Assembly (NCBI GenBank): GCA_010015655.1
Contig: ML976659.1
Location: 1-64,000, forward strand
Source: Bimuria novae-zelandiae CBS 107.79
Lineage: Eukaryota > Ascomycota > Dothideomycetes > Pleosporales > Didymosphaeriaceae
Reading direction: 5' to 3'
DNA: 64,000 nucleotides
The notes beneath the pieces are model-generated. The model did no database searches and was not told where the DNA came from. It saw only the letters and a program-made list of their open reading frames with translations. The translations under genes were made by a program, and so were the position numbers. Below, piece by piece: positions 1-12,691 of this stretch; within the stretch, counting starts at the first letter, position 1, and every line of letters begins with the position of its first letter.

Positions 1-3000
1 TTATAGTTTAGTACCTTTTCTGTATCCTTTCGTACCAGGCCTATAGGCACTTAATTTATTTAAGGCTATATTCTTATACACGCACTCCTATATGCCTCTA
101 CTAGGAGATACGCTAATATTAATCCTTTAAGTGACCTGCGCTAATACACTTATTATCTTAACTTATAGCGTAGGTACCCTTAGTTATCTGTACTATATTC
201 TAAGATACTAATAAATAACTTCTACCTAGGTTTAAACTTCTTAAGCATATTCTTAATATAGGCCTTTATTTTACTATACGCGCTATCTTTATCGCATTCT
301 ACCTTTTATTATATAATGTTAAAGTCTAGTTCGCGTCGCTTAGCAGGACTATTACCTCATTAAAGGGCTAATATAGGTAGTTTAGGGCGTATTAGGTAAG
401 CAAGTACTAGGTTTTTATCTATTTTAGTATAATTAAGTTCCTTTATAGTAGTAAGTGTTTAGGGGATAAAAGATTTTAAGCTATTTTTCTTAATAGTTTT
501 TTAAAAAAGTATAAATTACTTTAACTTTAATTTATTAGCTTTATTATCCTTTAGTAAGTCTTAGTCCTTCTAGGAGAGGGCGTTCGCCCTAGAGTTTACT
601 AACTCTAGTCTATATATAAACGTTATATTAATATAGCTAAGCGTATTTACCTACTAAACGTATTGTTTATCTAACCTTTATTTAGTAGTAAAATACGTAA
701 GGTTTTTATAATTAGTGTAGACCGTCAGGTGCTTTACTACTTAATATATATAGTCTTATTTATTTATATATTTAATAACTACGAGTATCTCTTTATTATA
801 GATAGCGTAATTATATTTTACTAGACTATTCTTCGCTAAGAAGTAAGCTACTAGGCGTAGAATCTTATTATTATTATACTAGGAGAAATATCCCCTAATT
901 AACTAGCTAAAGGCGTTTACTTTTAGTACTAATTCTTATTTAGGGTTAAAGTAGGTTAGCGTAGGGTCTGTATAAAACGCTATTTTTAAGAAGTTAAATA
1001 CATGCTACTACTTTTATTTCTAAATAAATTCTACTCCTTTACTAGTAAGCTTTGTAAGAGGGCTTACTATACTAGAAAAGGTTTATATAAATCTCTAATA
1101 AAAGTTCGCGAAGCCTATAAACCTTTAAACTCCCTTTATTAAAGTTAGTAGCTCTTATTTTTAAATTACTTAAATTTTATCTAGGTCTATGCTTATGCCC
1201 TTATTAACTTTTATAATAAATTTAAGGTACTTAGTCTTTTTAACGTAGAACTTAAATTTCTTAATATTTAAGTATAGTCTTATAGCCTCTAACTTTTAAA
1301 TTATAGTACGTACTTTCTCTTCGTGGTCTTTTTAGCTACCACTAGAGAAGATAAGAACATTATCTATATACGCTAAGTAGTAGTTATTAAGGTGCTCCCT
1401 TAGCACCTAGTTAATATACTACTAGAATATATTTAGCGTGTTAGCTGGGCTAAAAGAAACTACTAGCTACTTATAAAAACTAAATTAGATTTTAAATACT
1501 ATCTTTTATTTCTTGCCTTTTGCTATCTAAAGCTTATAAAAGGCTTAAATTACGTTAAATTTATTAAACTATTCAGCCTTTATAAGGAGCTAAAGGGTCT
1601 TACTAATTAATAAAAAAAATACTACTACTTCTTTAAGATAGCGTTTAGAGCTTAATAATTAACGTAAAAACGTAGTCCTCCGCTAGATTTTTTAGTAAAT
1701 AATACTAAGGTAGTAGCGCTAGACTTACTTAAATAAAGCTTTTATTTAAATATTTAATAAGCTTTTTTTAAAGGACAAGTAACTCTTCGCGAGAAATATT
1801 AAATAGAGGGCTATAAAGAATCTTTAAAATTTTGCTATCTTTTTCTACGAGAGGGATAAAAAGATCTACTCTAGGTCCACGATGTAAGGAGAGCTTATAA
1901 GCTTGTTTCTTATAAAAGATACGCTATAAGTCCTTAAAAGCTTTAGGTAATAACTTTTATAAGTTTACTTTTAGCTTACGGGTTAACGCCTTCTATATAT
2001 CTTTTATTAATATAAAAAATACCTTAGCCCTATTTCCTAGGCGTTAATTACGCTAATTTAAGGCTATAAAGGCTATAGCTAATACCCCTTAAAGCTTTAT
2101 TAATAATTTTTTATGTTTTTAGTTATAGATGCGGGTGCTTAAACTTTTAATCTAGAATAATTTTTTCGCTAGGGCTAGTTTAACCCTATTCTTCTTTATT
2201 TAGATTAGGCTAAGGATTAGATTGTACAACCTATTATTAGGTAAGATATATAGCTATATTATTTCTATATAGCTATTAATATTTACTTTTAATTAGACTA
2301 CTTTGCGTACGAAGAGTCGCATGCCTCTAATACTAATAACCTCTTATAGATAGGGTAGGTTCTTGCGCTGTAGGTGGGCTTTTATTATAAATTTCTTTAA
2401 TCTAAATTTAAAGGTTAAATAACCTAAATTAATTATTATTAATATAAATATAATATTATTAATAAGCAAGTGTACTATTATTAGTATTAAGTTTAACTAT
2501 AGCTTTTAAAAGTTATTAAAACTTATCTTTTACCCTTTTTTTACTTTTACCGCTTAGCGGCGACTATTGCCAGGAGGATCTAGTTTTCTAAATTAGTAAA
2601 AGCTATATTAAATATTTTATTAAAAATATTTTTAGTAATAAGTATAGTGGCACAAACTTATACTAGCTTTATTATAAGTAAAAGTTTATACTACTTTACG
2701 CGGTGTCCTGTATCTTTATAATAAAAATAGGAACTATTCTTTTTACGGGTTTCTATTACCTCGCGCGACACCTACGTGGCTTATTTTTAGGTGTTACTAG
2801 ACCTGTGTCCTGTGGCTCTATTTATTGCTTAGTGTCTTCTATCTTGGCTTTGTTAGCTAGATATCCTTCTAGGGTTAGCTTAAGTAGGTTCCTAATCTAT
2901 CTCGTCTAGCGCCCTATTCTTAGTAGAAAACTTTAGTAGTTATAATATATTTTAAAAAAGGTTTTCTTGAATCTTATTAACTCTCTTTTAGATCCCTTAT

Positions 3001-5650
3001 AGGTCCTAATTATTATTTATATTTACTATAACTATTTAGTCCTATAAGTCCTTATAGAGGCTTTAAAAATATAGATTTTTTAAAATCTTTTAACTATGCT
3101 CATTAGCTTCTATAGTATAGTTATTAAAGTTAAGATTAAAGTTACAAAGCTTCTAGTTCCCTTATTATATTATAAGTAAGTAGTTACGCGCGATTTCTTC
3201 TACTAAGTAGTTATAAAAATTATAGTTTAGTAGCTTTTAAAGGTTAGCTTTAGTGTATTTTAGGTAGTAGTCTAAGTATATAATTCCCACCGTCACTACA
3301 CGTCCTATTAATTAACTAATAATATATTTAAGTATATTTCTAAGGTAGTTATTATCCTCTAAGAGCTTATATCATATTACTATCTTAAAGTAGTAATAAT
3401 CCTATTATTTACTATTAAAGTAAGCTAAGTTAAGAATTTTAGGGCAGCGACGTCTTCCTTAGTTTAAAATAAACTTTACTATTAATCTCTTTAGTAGCTC
3501 TATCTATTAGTCTACTTTTAATAGCTAATGTATACCTCTTATCTTTTAGGAGTATTATTATGTTATTAGGGATTTTTAGTACTTTTTTACTATTTCTTTA
3601 GTTAGTCCTCTTACTTTTTATAGTAAAGTCTAAAGGGTGTCTTAGAGGTTAACAAGTGCTTTAATTTTACTTAGAAATTATTATATTTTATTCTTATTAA
3701 CTCCTAATACCTAGAGTATAATTATAAATAAGAAGATTATTCTTTTATTTCCCTAGCTATCGCTCCTTTATAAGCTAATAGCTCGCTACGCATAATTATT
3801 TATACTAAAACGTAGACCTTTAGTAAAATGTCTTATTCTTATTTCTATAACTTTTTTATTTAGTAAAGATAGTCTTACTAGCGTTAAGTGTCTATTAAGA
3901 CTCCTTTTTAATTACTTACTAAGAAAGGTTTTATCTCCTTGTAGGTCTAGGCGTTGCCTTTATAGTATTTATTTATATAAGTTTTTTAACTTTATATACT
4001 ACTTTGTAGCTTTAGTTTATAGTTATATTTAAAATCTACTTATCCCGCGATAAGTAAAAGTAATTAAATTTAATATAAGGGACTAGGTGCTTAAGGAGCT
4101 AAAAGTACTAAAAAAATACTTATAAATTTAATAAAAAGTCTAAAGTTAAGCTTTAGGCTTTAAACTTATATATCTAGAGTTCGTATAACTAAGGGTTAAG
4201 GATCTGAGGCAATAACTAGGCGTAGCCCATTATAGATAACCTAGCATACCTTTACCTTAAACTCTTTAGCTAACTACCTCTTAAATAGTTTAATAGCTTA
4301 CTAAATTAGGTTCTTTATATTCTCGTCTAGCTTCTTTATAAAACCCTTTAGAACCTTAGCTAATTACCTATTAAACTTACTTAAAGATCGCGCTAATAGA
4401 TTAGACTTCTTCTTACCCTTTTTATGCATACAACCCTCCCCTCCCTTCTTAGTCTTCTTCTCTACTATATGCTTACGCATTCCACCTTTAGCTTACTCCT
4501 TTTAATACTTTTTCTCTAGCTTCCTGTGTTGTGCGGCTGTAAGAAACCTATTAGAGGTCAATAATAAAGTATTTATAATAAATAATAATTATAATATAGC
4601 TACTAATTAAGAACGCTTAATTAAAAGCTAGCTTTTATTATTCTTGCCTTCCCTACTCTTCTCTTTATTATTAACGTTATTAGATAGAAGCTTTAATACC
4701 TAGTTATTACTATCTTTTACCTCCGTGTTAATTATAAACTCGCCTATTATAATACAATTTTTAATAATATTAATAAGGTATTTATAGCCTAGAGGGAGTT
4801 TAAATTAAAACGCCTTAAACTTAAGATACTTGCTAAAATAGCTATCTATAACCTTTTTACTTAATTAAGGTAAGCCCTCCTTGTTATCCTCCTATCTAAA
4901 TAATCTAGAACCCAGGTGATCTTGCTATAAACTCTAGAACTTTTAAAATATTTTATACTTTAATTTATAGTTCTTACTAATTACCGCCGCTTTATCTATG
5001 TATACCCTATAAACCTTATCTACTACCTTATTCTAGTACTCTACTTTAAAGCTATTAGCTATTTTCCCACGTTTAATAATCTCTTTAAGAGCCTGGAGCA
5101 ACACCTCTTCCATCGTCTTAGTCTATTTCACACGTGGCGGCTTGCCGCCTGGCGCTATACCTAGAGCCAGAGTAGCAAAGTCTTATACCTTAAAAGAAGG
5201 AGCTAGTGTGCTAAAAGGGTTTAGTATAGCAAAAGAGCGTAGAATAGGATTAGTTAGGTTTATAGGCACCTTTTAAGTAGCTCTAAAATTAATAGTAGGC
5301 CTAACTAAGAGTAGTAAAGGTATACTAATAACTAATAAATCTTTCTTATTATTAATAACGGGAATAGGATCTTTTAGATTATTACTACTATACTTTACAG
5401 GTTCTACAGGTTTAGCAGGCCCACCGTCACCTCTAGACATATTAACACCGTTGTCTAGAGTAGGTAGGTTAATTAGCTAGGCCTCTTTCTTGCCCTTCGT
5501 GGTCCTAGGCCTCTTTTTAAGAGGAGACGATGCCTCTAGGCGTGCTAGGCGCGAACTACTACGCGGAAGGATCTTCTAGAGATTAGATTCTTAGGCCTTT
5601 TAAGTCCTCTTACAGGTTCTAGCCATTTTTAAGGTAGATTATAATAAAAA
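1..5650 (-). mobile_element. RIP-degraded Ty3/gypsy-type LTR retrotransposon
   Basis: This AT-rich stretch has stops in all frames. Read on the minus strand, 1321-1380 gives YLAYIDNVLIFS followed by a stop and KDHE. This is the reverse transcriptase catalytic motif (normally YLDDILIFS) with one Asp changed to Asn and a probable Trp changed to a stop, both G-to-A changes expected from RIP. The gag side should lie at about 4400-5640, where the minus strand still has Lys/Arg-rich, less mutated islands. Pol therefore runs toward position 1 and the 3' end lies outside the window. No intact ORF remains. The gypsy assignment rests on this one motif. Confidence 0.7.
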
Positions 5651-6666
5651 TAGTTCTAAATTAAGAGCCTATTAATTTTAAGGTTTAAAGTGCGCTAATT
5701 AACGCCACTAACTGCTAAATAGAGGTAAACACCACGCCTCTGGCAGTTTACTATATATAGAACAGCTAAAAACGCCTCTCGGCACGTGCATACGAAAACT
5801 GCCAGCAAACTGCTGAGTGGGAGGTAAACAATGCCTATGTAACATTTTCGTGCTAGCTGGAATTGGTAATCACTCCGATCAGAGGTACAGACCAGGGTGG
5901 CGATCCCGAATAATTTGAGCGCTACCAACAGCCCTACGGCTAATTATTACTTGTTGGTAGTGCTATTAGATTCTCTAGCTTCGATAGAGACGCCTAAGGG
6001 GTTGCGATAGTTATACAAGCGTAGTTGCGGCCTTCTGGCGTACAAGACTCGTTTTTGGTGGAAATGATACTGTTTGCGAAACATGTACCAAGGTCTCCGC
6101 GCAAGCGTAATTTTTATATACGTAGGATAATGGCGCTTTAGAAATGGTCTAAGAATGTAACCTGAGGTGGATATAGTAAAATTCAAGACGCGTGGAGAAG
6201 TTCTGTGGCTTTGAAATAGAAGTACCTATAGTTTGTTCCGTTACGGTGGTTGTTCCGTTACGCGTGGATGGACGTTACGTCACGACTTTACGGCCGTAAC
6301 ATCGCCTCCCATCGGGACAACTCTATTACAAACCTTTATACAGCTGCGCATCAAACCAGACGATCTCGCATCCATCTGCATCACCTCTCGCGTCGCTTTC
6401 ATCACATAACCTGCTCTGGCGGCGCCACTTTTAAGCGAGTGCGAACATACGAGCTCACCAGGCTAAACCTACCCAATAAGACTCCGGTCCTAGCGGACGC
6501 AGCTTCACCACGCTGTGTATAAAGGTAAGCACGAACAGAACATTTCAAATGCAGGTCACCAGCGTTCCAAATCCGCTCTTACGCTCAATCTACATTCCAA
6601 ATTGACGCTTGTCGCGCCTTGAACTTCGCTGCGCCCCAACCTTTCCGAAGAATATATATTGAGATC
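5651..6666. other. Transition from RIP DNA to normal-GC DNA, no gene seen
   Basis: Base composition shifts here from TpA-rich relic to normal-GC sequence. I see no convincing protein. CTACCAACA at 5924-5932 and its inverse TGTTGGTAG at 5952-5960 resemble LTR ends and may mark the outer edge of the gypsy 5' LTR. A short direct repeat TTGTTCCGTTACG occurs twice near 6233-6262. Confidence 0.4.
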
Positions 6667-7125
6667 ATGTGCTGCAGACTCTACCAGCAGAACACCTGCG
6701 CCTACCTACGCCAACGCCAGCGCGGCTGCTGTTCTTCGCGCCGCAACTACGATTATCCTACACTAGACACAAATTCTGCTCTCCAACCTAGTGGAAGCAC
6801 TGGACTGCAGCCTTCCCAACCACAGTTTTCACAAGTCCAAGTCCGTGGACCCTTCAGCATGGCCGCAGCACTCATCCTGGGGCTTAGTCTCGGTGCGCAG
6901 AAGATCCAAGAGAAGCGCGAGAAGAAGAAGGAAAAGAAGATGTTGATGGAGTTTACGAATGAGCAGCGGGAGGTGAAGTTGAGGAATGATCGAGCGTCCA
7001 GGAAGAGGGAGCAGGGTGAAAGAAGACGGAGTGAGAGTTTGGAACGAGAGGGTGGGGCCGAAGAGGTCCCGCCGCCGAGTTATGAGGAGGCTGTTGGGGA
7101 AGGTGCCCGTGGAAGGGTGCGATAA
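6667..7125 (+). CDS. Hypothetical protein with C-terminal PPxY motif
   Basis: A 152-residue single-exon protein. The start is the ATG opening MCCRLYQQ; the frame is open further upstream but has no earlier ATG. The N-terminus is Cys-rich, the middle holds a hydrophobic stretch (AALILGLSLG), and residues from about 80 on are a highly charged Lys/Glu/Arg segment likely to form a helix or coiled coil. Near the C-terminus PPPSYEEA contains a PPxY motif, the kind bound by WW domains of arrestin/Rsp5-type ubiquitin ligase systems; that role is inference from the motif alone. It converges with the next gene, 194 bp away. Function unknown. Confidence 0.55.
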   Translation: MCCRLYQQNTCAYLRQRQRGCCSSRRNYDYPTLDTNSALQPSGSTGLQPSQPQFSQVQVRGPFSMAAALILGLSLGAQKIQEKREKKKEKKMLMEFTNEQREVKLRNDRASRKREQGERRRSESLEREGGAEEVPPPSYEEAVGEGARGRVR

Positions 7126-7319
7126 GAGCACTGTGGAAGTAAGAGGGCGCAAAGATGTTCTGCTATTCGGAAGGCTGGATTCTGGGGGTTTCAGGAGTTC
7201 TCTATTCGTTTCGCGTCTGTAAGTGTATTAAGAGTGCTGTACATAATAACGGATCTACAACTATTCGGTCTAAACATAATAGTCATCGAAGCGATCTTCA
7301 CACCTATCCTCACCGCATA

Positions 7320-7835
7320 CTAGACTTCCCCAAGTGCCTTGAACACCTTCCCGACGCCGCTCCGCGCAGCACCCCTCAAACCCCTCTCCCTCACCTCCCT
7401 GCGCTCCACAATCTCCCTCTGCCCGCCCAAACCAACATCCTCCTTCCTCACCACCTTCTCTACCACTCCCTTGCTGCCCAATACCGGCACCGACACAGGC
7501 TCCTTCACAATCAACTTCTCACGCACTCCCGTCCTAGCTAACACCGGCACCGGCTCCTTCACGACAACTTTCTCGTGCACCACACGCGCAGGCAGCGGCT
7601 CCCTCACGCTCACCACCTCCTGCACCACTCGCGTGGACGGGGCGCGTGTGTGGTACACCGGTTGCCGATAATAGTGGGAAGAGGAAGTTTCATAGCTGTT
7701 GAGATGGATAGTGCCCGTCGGCGCAGCTTTCTCAGACAGCCGCGCGTAGTAGTTCTGCACCGGCGTGTCGGCGTAATTCGTCCTTTGGACTGCATAGGAG
7801 GATGCGCCGTAGTGGCGATCGTATGAGCGTGGCAT
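7320..7835 (-). CDS. Hypothetical Val/Glu-repeat protein
   Basis: A 171-residue single-exon protein starting at the ATG of MPRSYDRHYG. The first third is Tyr/Ser/His-rich. The middle (about residues 70-120) repeats a loose unit of about 15 residues: VVQEVVSVREPLPA, VVHEKVVVKEPVPV, VREKLIVKEPVSVP. The tail is basic. The regular V-x-E-K-V-V-x-K-E-P pattern and the position of Pro between units argue for a real low-complexity protein and not a chance ORF. I recognise no family and no signal peptide. It is convergent with the PPxY protein and divergent from the secreted protein downstream, with 1.1 kb between their starts. Confidence 0.6.
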   Translation of the reverse strand: MPRSYDRHYGASSYAVQRTNYADTPVQNYYARLSEKAAPTGTIHLNSYETSSSHYYRQPVYHTRAPSTRVVQEVVSVREPLPARVVHEKVVVKEPVPVLARTGVREKLIVKEPVSVPVLGSKGVVEKVVRKEDVGLGGQREIVERREVRERGLRGAARSGVGKVFKALGEV

Positions 7836-8922
7836 CTTGACGGTATGCAGATGCCTAAGTGGAGTGGCCGCCCGGGTGGCTGGAAAGAGTTGTCAAGGGC
7901 GGAGCTAAGGTTCGCTCACACCGTGATGTGAGGCGATTTTCTTGCAGTCAGGCTTTAGCGAAGTGCAGTAGGCGTGTTGTGATGGGAGGATGGACGATGG
8001 CTCACGACAGCCGTTTTATTCTGCGCGGCGGGCGGGCTGCGCCTCACGATGCGCGCCGCCGTTGAAGCCGGCATGGAGATCGTGGGGCTATATGCAGGTT
8101 TGTTTTTGCGCGATTAGGAAGAGCGCGGAGGTTGGGCGCGTTGGGTATGGTGGAATGACGTGGTTGTGTGGGAGACGGGGATGTCCTTGTTACAGTGAGG
8201 CTTTGTAGGCGTGAAGTATTCGTGAGCGCGTTGAAGGACTGCCTCTAATAAGAGTCTTTGCTCATTAAACTTGTGGTCTAATGACGTTTCACGTCCCAAG
8301 TTGCTTGGAAGGAGGCCATTTCCTATGCGGGATGTTATCGTGTCGCAAAGTAACGCGGCCCACTGTGGGACAATGCGTGATATCTAGTCGAGTGTCGGAC
8401 AGAGTCTGGTTTTCTCCTTAGAAGAGGTAATACAAGTAAGACTTTTTGGGACTAATTAGACGTGGAAGTAAAAGTGTGTTGTTTTTACATTATTGTGCGT
8501 CGGTAGCAGTGATGAGCTTGCTAGCAAAAGCCGTGCAAACTTGAGAAAGACCAATATAAAAAACACTGGAGCCTCCAAGGACCTTGAGTGATACCTAGGT
8601 AGTTATAACATTTTTAACTCTGATACTCGAAGGCGGCCGGAACGTAGGCAGCATAACAGACTATATACATGGATTTTTGTACAGCGTAGAGGTGCTGACT
8701 CGAGGTTGATCCTGTTCAGTGCAGCTGATGCATTCAGATGCACCTGGGGTTGATTCACGATTTTACTGATAGCCTAATTTGAAGGAAAGGTGCGACCTGG
8801 ACCTCGACGCTCGACTACCGCCGTATAAAAACCCCAAGGACCGCCCTTTCCTACACTCGTCCTCACCCCTCCTTCTCGGCAACACCTAAACACGAAGGTC
8901 CTGCCATATTGCATCCGTCACG
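7836..8922. other. Intergenic, divergent upstream region
   Basis: Normal-GC sequence between two divergent genes. A TATA-like element (CGTATAAAAAC) lies at about 8821, 100 bp before the secreted protein's ATG. No coding sequence is supported here. Confidence 0.4.
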
Positions 8923-10190
8923 ATGCTCTTCCCGCTTTTCGCCTTCCTGGTCGCACTTGCCTTGAACGTCCTCGCCTTTTCCAACAGCACCGCCGGCGTT
9001 GCTACCACCGTCGAATCTGATCTCGACGGACCTGTTGTCACCCTGCCTGATCTGACACCATGGGCGGAACTCAGAATATCTCCCGAAGATGCTGCGCACT
9101 TTGCTGCGTCTGGAACCAGCCCACAAGATGGGTTACAGATCATCGAGACGGAAATTGCGCTTTTCAACGGTAATTCTCCCCCGCAAAATACGTTGGCTTT
9201 TGCGTCACTCAGTTTGGGTTGCCTTATACTTCCGTTTCGGTCCTGTTATCTTATTAACGCCTTCCACTGACAAGTTGAACAGGCACACCTTCCTATCTCG
9301 TTCCCGGTGCCTATTCCGCTGCCAAAGCCATGGGCTTGACTATGGGCACTATGGCCGACGGTGGACTCAGCCCTCGACTTTTTCTCACCCTTGGCTGGCG
9401 GCGGCAACATGCTGGTATCACGTGGAAACGGGACGACACGAAAACCTTCGATCTTGCAGACAACTTCCTCCACCTGATGAGTAGATCTGTGAGGACGGAA
9501 AGAAAGACGCGTACCTTTACGCAACATGGCCCTTGGGAGACATCTGGTACAATAGGGGTGCAGGTGCCTACACTGACGTTACCGTGGAAAGCTTCTACCT
9601 CCCGAGCAAGGTCAAGTGGCTCCTCATCCGCACCCTGTGGATGACCTTCAAGGTGATGACCGAGTGCGACGTCAACCGGTATCAGCTGCTCAAGTGGGGC
9701 AAGAAGCACGAATACTGCCGCGAGTTCGCCAATGTCGCCGATAACATAGAGGCACGCATCGAGAATTACAATGGCCCTCAAGACAAGCTCGGCATATATG
9801 TGCAGCCGCACATTCGCGTCAAGCTCCGGTTTAACGGAATTACCGACGAGGGTCGCTACGACTGCAAGGGGACGCAAGGAGATCTTTGGTAAGTCATATC
9901 CTTAAGTTTTCACACCCGCGAGATCGCTAACCCGACTCCACAGGGACAAAATTCGATCCCGAATGGTACCCAAGTTCTCGGCCCAAGTCTTCGACAACAA
10001 CTTCGTGGACTTTGACGTCGTCTGTGTCGCCCCAGGTCCGGACGGCGAGTGCAAAGAAGTCCCGTGGAAACACGACCCGTGCGAGGTGATTTGTAGGGAG
10101 GACCCGCGCTGGGACAACAAGGATGGGTCGTGTTCCTGGCATGACAAGTGCGGACACGTTGGTCATTGCGACGACAATCTCAACTTCTAA
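8923..10190 (+). CDS. Secreted cysteine-rich protein, effector-like
   Basis: The ATG at 8923 opens a clear signal peptide (MLFPLFAFLVALALNVLAFS). Exon 1 ends at 9169 before GTAATT. The last intron (9889-9943, GTAAGT, branch GCTAAC, CAG) and the one before it (9415-9484) are well supported. The first is ambiguous: either one intron 9170-9370 (313 residues) or two, 9170-9282 and 9307-9370, keeping a 24-nt exon (321 residues); both stay in frame. The mature part includes a CEDGKKDAYLYATW segment, and the last 60 residues hold at least eight Cys spaced like disulphide partners. No known family was recognised. Secretion is a prediction; an effector or cell-wall role is inference only. Confidence 0.7.
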
Positions 10191-10981
10191 GATTGCACAG
10201 CTAGAGTTATTGTTGACTTATTGTTTGCAACATTAGACGGGTTTATGTAGGTATAAATGCATGATGGGCGATGACGGCCGAGAGGATCCGTACTTTTGAC
10301 TTTGAACTGAGAATGCACCCGCAAGTACCAGGGCGTGAAGACTGCATTCGTCCGTTTGTAGATGGTGCATCGCAATCAACATCTTTCTGCGCGGATGCCA
10401 TATCTAGATCAATCGAGCATAATATTGTATCACTCTGTCTATCTTTCGCTCAGAGTCACTGAGAATATTCCTATATGCTTTCGTATCACGCGTAAAGCAG
10501 GCCAAGTAAGTCTGCAAACACCTCAATTGCCTTATGTCGTACCGTATTGGCCCAGTCATGATCATCACTTGCTCTGCATACTTTTTGCGATATAGACCTG
10601 CTTCTGGTGCACGCAGCGTTTATGCTGATACGCTATCCGCAGCATCTCGAAAGCTGTAGAGCTCTAGCACTAAAATACATTCGTCGAAGGATTCTTTAAC
10701 ACGCCTAGCAATGTGAAGATTCTTTGTAACGTTGATGAATTTCCGAGAGCTGTTTTGCCGCTATTAGCAACTGGTAACTATCTAGAGGGGCTCGATTGGT
10801 TTGATGAAACTATGGTGAAAGATTATCCAACTGCCATTTCGTAGGGCGCAATTAGCGACAAAACACCGTCCTTCATTCCAGATATTCGTTCTCGTAGAAA
10901 TCTTTCACGCCTCGCGCCCTCCCACAAGCCAAGATATCAAACTGTTGACAGCATTTTCCTTGCCCATATATCGCGGAAGGC
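10191..10981. other. Intergenic, nothing recognised
   Basis: Lies between the ends of two convergent genes. Short ORFs here lack codon regularity and family signatures. Confidence 0.4.
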
Positions 10982-12087
10982 CTACAAACCACCTGTACGC
11001 CTCAGAATGTACTTCACCTCTGGTACCGTTTGAGCCCATTCATACTTCCATAGATGATAGACCAGCCTGGGTATGGTCTGCATATGCTTGTCTAGCTCCT
11101 TGTACATGCCGTAAGACTTCTTCCCGTCGTAAATGTGCTTCACCGCGATATCGCGGAGGATGATGTCGCTGTCAGGCGTGGTCGTGAATGCTGTAGTTAC
11201 AGTTTCGAAGAACTTCTTTCCGGAGAACATGACCTTCAGGCTCGCTTCAAACTTGGTGGTGGCCGTCAGTTTCAGTCCTGGGAGCTGATATTTCTCAGCA
11301 ATGGCGTATACGCAGGCGTGGATAGAGGCGTTATCGCGGTGCACAGGTAGAGGAAACTGATTTGGCTTATCTTGCCACTGAGGGTGGGAGGCGAACATCG
11401 TAGCTATAACGGTCTGGTCTTCGGTGCTACCACCATCAAGCATGATGAACCCGTTCATACCTTTCTAAGGATAATATTAGCAGGGTTCGCGGACGCGTGT
11501 GGGCAGACACTTACTGCCTCGAGATTGGGGATTTTGGACAAGATAGGTTTCATGTGCTTAGTAGCGAGATTCCAGCACTTTTGATCGGCCTCTCTCTTCG
11601 ACGCAGCGGGCATGCCATTGACCTTTCCATCGGCATTGGAACTCCATTTCTTCCAATCCGCGCGGATCCAAAGGGGCTCGGTCGCACTTTCAGAAGGCAG
11701 TTCGTAATTCGGCCCATATAGGTACTGAATCATGTAGCCAACTACCACAGGATCGTCTTCCGGCAGATCAATGATTCCTTGGTTGGTCTCCTCCTGAAAT
11801 TTAGATAGAATCCAGTATGCCCACTGAAATTGACGTACCTTGCCGCCGAACTGCACAGCTGCTTTGAAGAAGTCAGACTGTGTGCAGACCAAGGCTTTGT
11901 GCACCTTCCAAAGCTTGCCGTTGCATGTGATTGTGAGGTCGGAGTAATCGCCGCTCTTCAACAGCCTGCTAAACGCCTATTAGTAGTGTCTAGTCTCCGT
12001 AGAAAGCCCGATAAGAGTGTGCGGGTTTTGCGAGAGAAATACTTACGACTTAATCGAGTCTCGGAAAAGTGCGACTGGTGCGGCCAT
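10982..12087 (-). CDS. BTB/POZ domain protein, copy 1
   Basis: Four exons (12047-12087, 11839-11968, 11515-11793, 10982-11464) join into 310 residues. Introns are 78, 45 and 50 nt, with donors GTAAGT, GTACGT and GTAAGT; the 45-nt intron is a multiple of three and reads through. The BTB core starts after RLLKSGDYSDLTITC with VHKALVCTQSDFFKAAV, then EETNQGIIDLPEDDPVVVGYMIQYLY, the usual fungal BTB pattern. The C-terminal half (FEASLKVMF ... TTPDSDIILRDIAVKHI) is the helical tail common to these proteins. BTB domains mediate dimerisation or Cullin-3 recruitment; the actual partner is unknown. It is a tandem paralogue of the next gene, same strand. Confidence 0.85.
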
Positions 12088-12691
12088 ATTAGCAGCGGAA
12101 CTTAAGAGAAAGTTGCGAAGGAAGCCGCGCAAGAAGTTGTGGAGGCAGTTGCAGTGGAAGTGGAAGAGGGCGAGAGTGAGCAATTGCTAAAGAGGTGCCT
12201 GCTCGCTTAAGTAGAGGCATGTGCTCTCAAGCAAACGAAGGGTGAAGGTGGCGGGTCGTTCCTTCCGGAAACAACGCCTTCGCTAGAGTCTGCGGTAGGA
12301 GAGTGGCATAATATGATGAACGAGCTCGAATGGAAAGCAACAGGTAAATAGAGATACCAACTTATAGTGTGCATGCACTGCTCTACTCTCACCTATTGCA
12401 TATTCAAATGCCTTAGGCGCTTTTTCATTGAGACGATTTTTTAACCTCCTATCAGAGGTTCTGAAAGCTATCTAGGATATGGTGGCTTGAATCTCTTCCA
12501 TCTCCAGACATGGTTCACATGTACCATGCCAACCGATTACCACATCGCATAATTGTAGATATTTCGAGGGTTGGTCGATGGAAGCTCAAGCTCGGGAGCT
12601 CGTGGACGTCAAAGGGAGTGGCCAGGAGAGGTCATGCTATTAAGCCCGGGGCTATGAGGCCCGCTGCTTTCCGGATTCCGAGGCCTTCCCT
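12088..12691. other. Intergenic between BTB paralogues
   Basis: This 0.6-kb gap holds the presumed promoter of BTB copy 1 and the 3' flank of copy 2. No gene is seen. Confidence 0.4.

Noticed and set aside
1..5650. Centromere or telomere-proximal satellite
   Set aside because: The AT richness is explained by RIP on a retrotransposon; no satellite period or telomeric TTAGGG array was seen.
5695..5928. 77-codon ORF at the gypsy border
   Set aside because: Lies in a probable LTR-like segment, and its sequence has no protein features beyond chance.
5691..5932. Complete gypsy 5' LTR with exact ends
   Set aside because: Only TG...CA and a plausible position support it; no second LTR or target duplication is visible in the window.
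6829..7152. 107-codon minus-strand ORF opposite the PPxY protein
   Set aside because: It is the antisense shadow of a charged, low-complexity coding region and lacks any motif.
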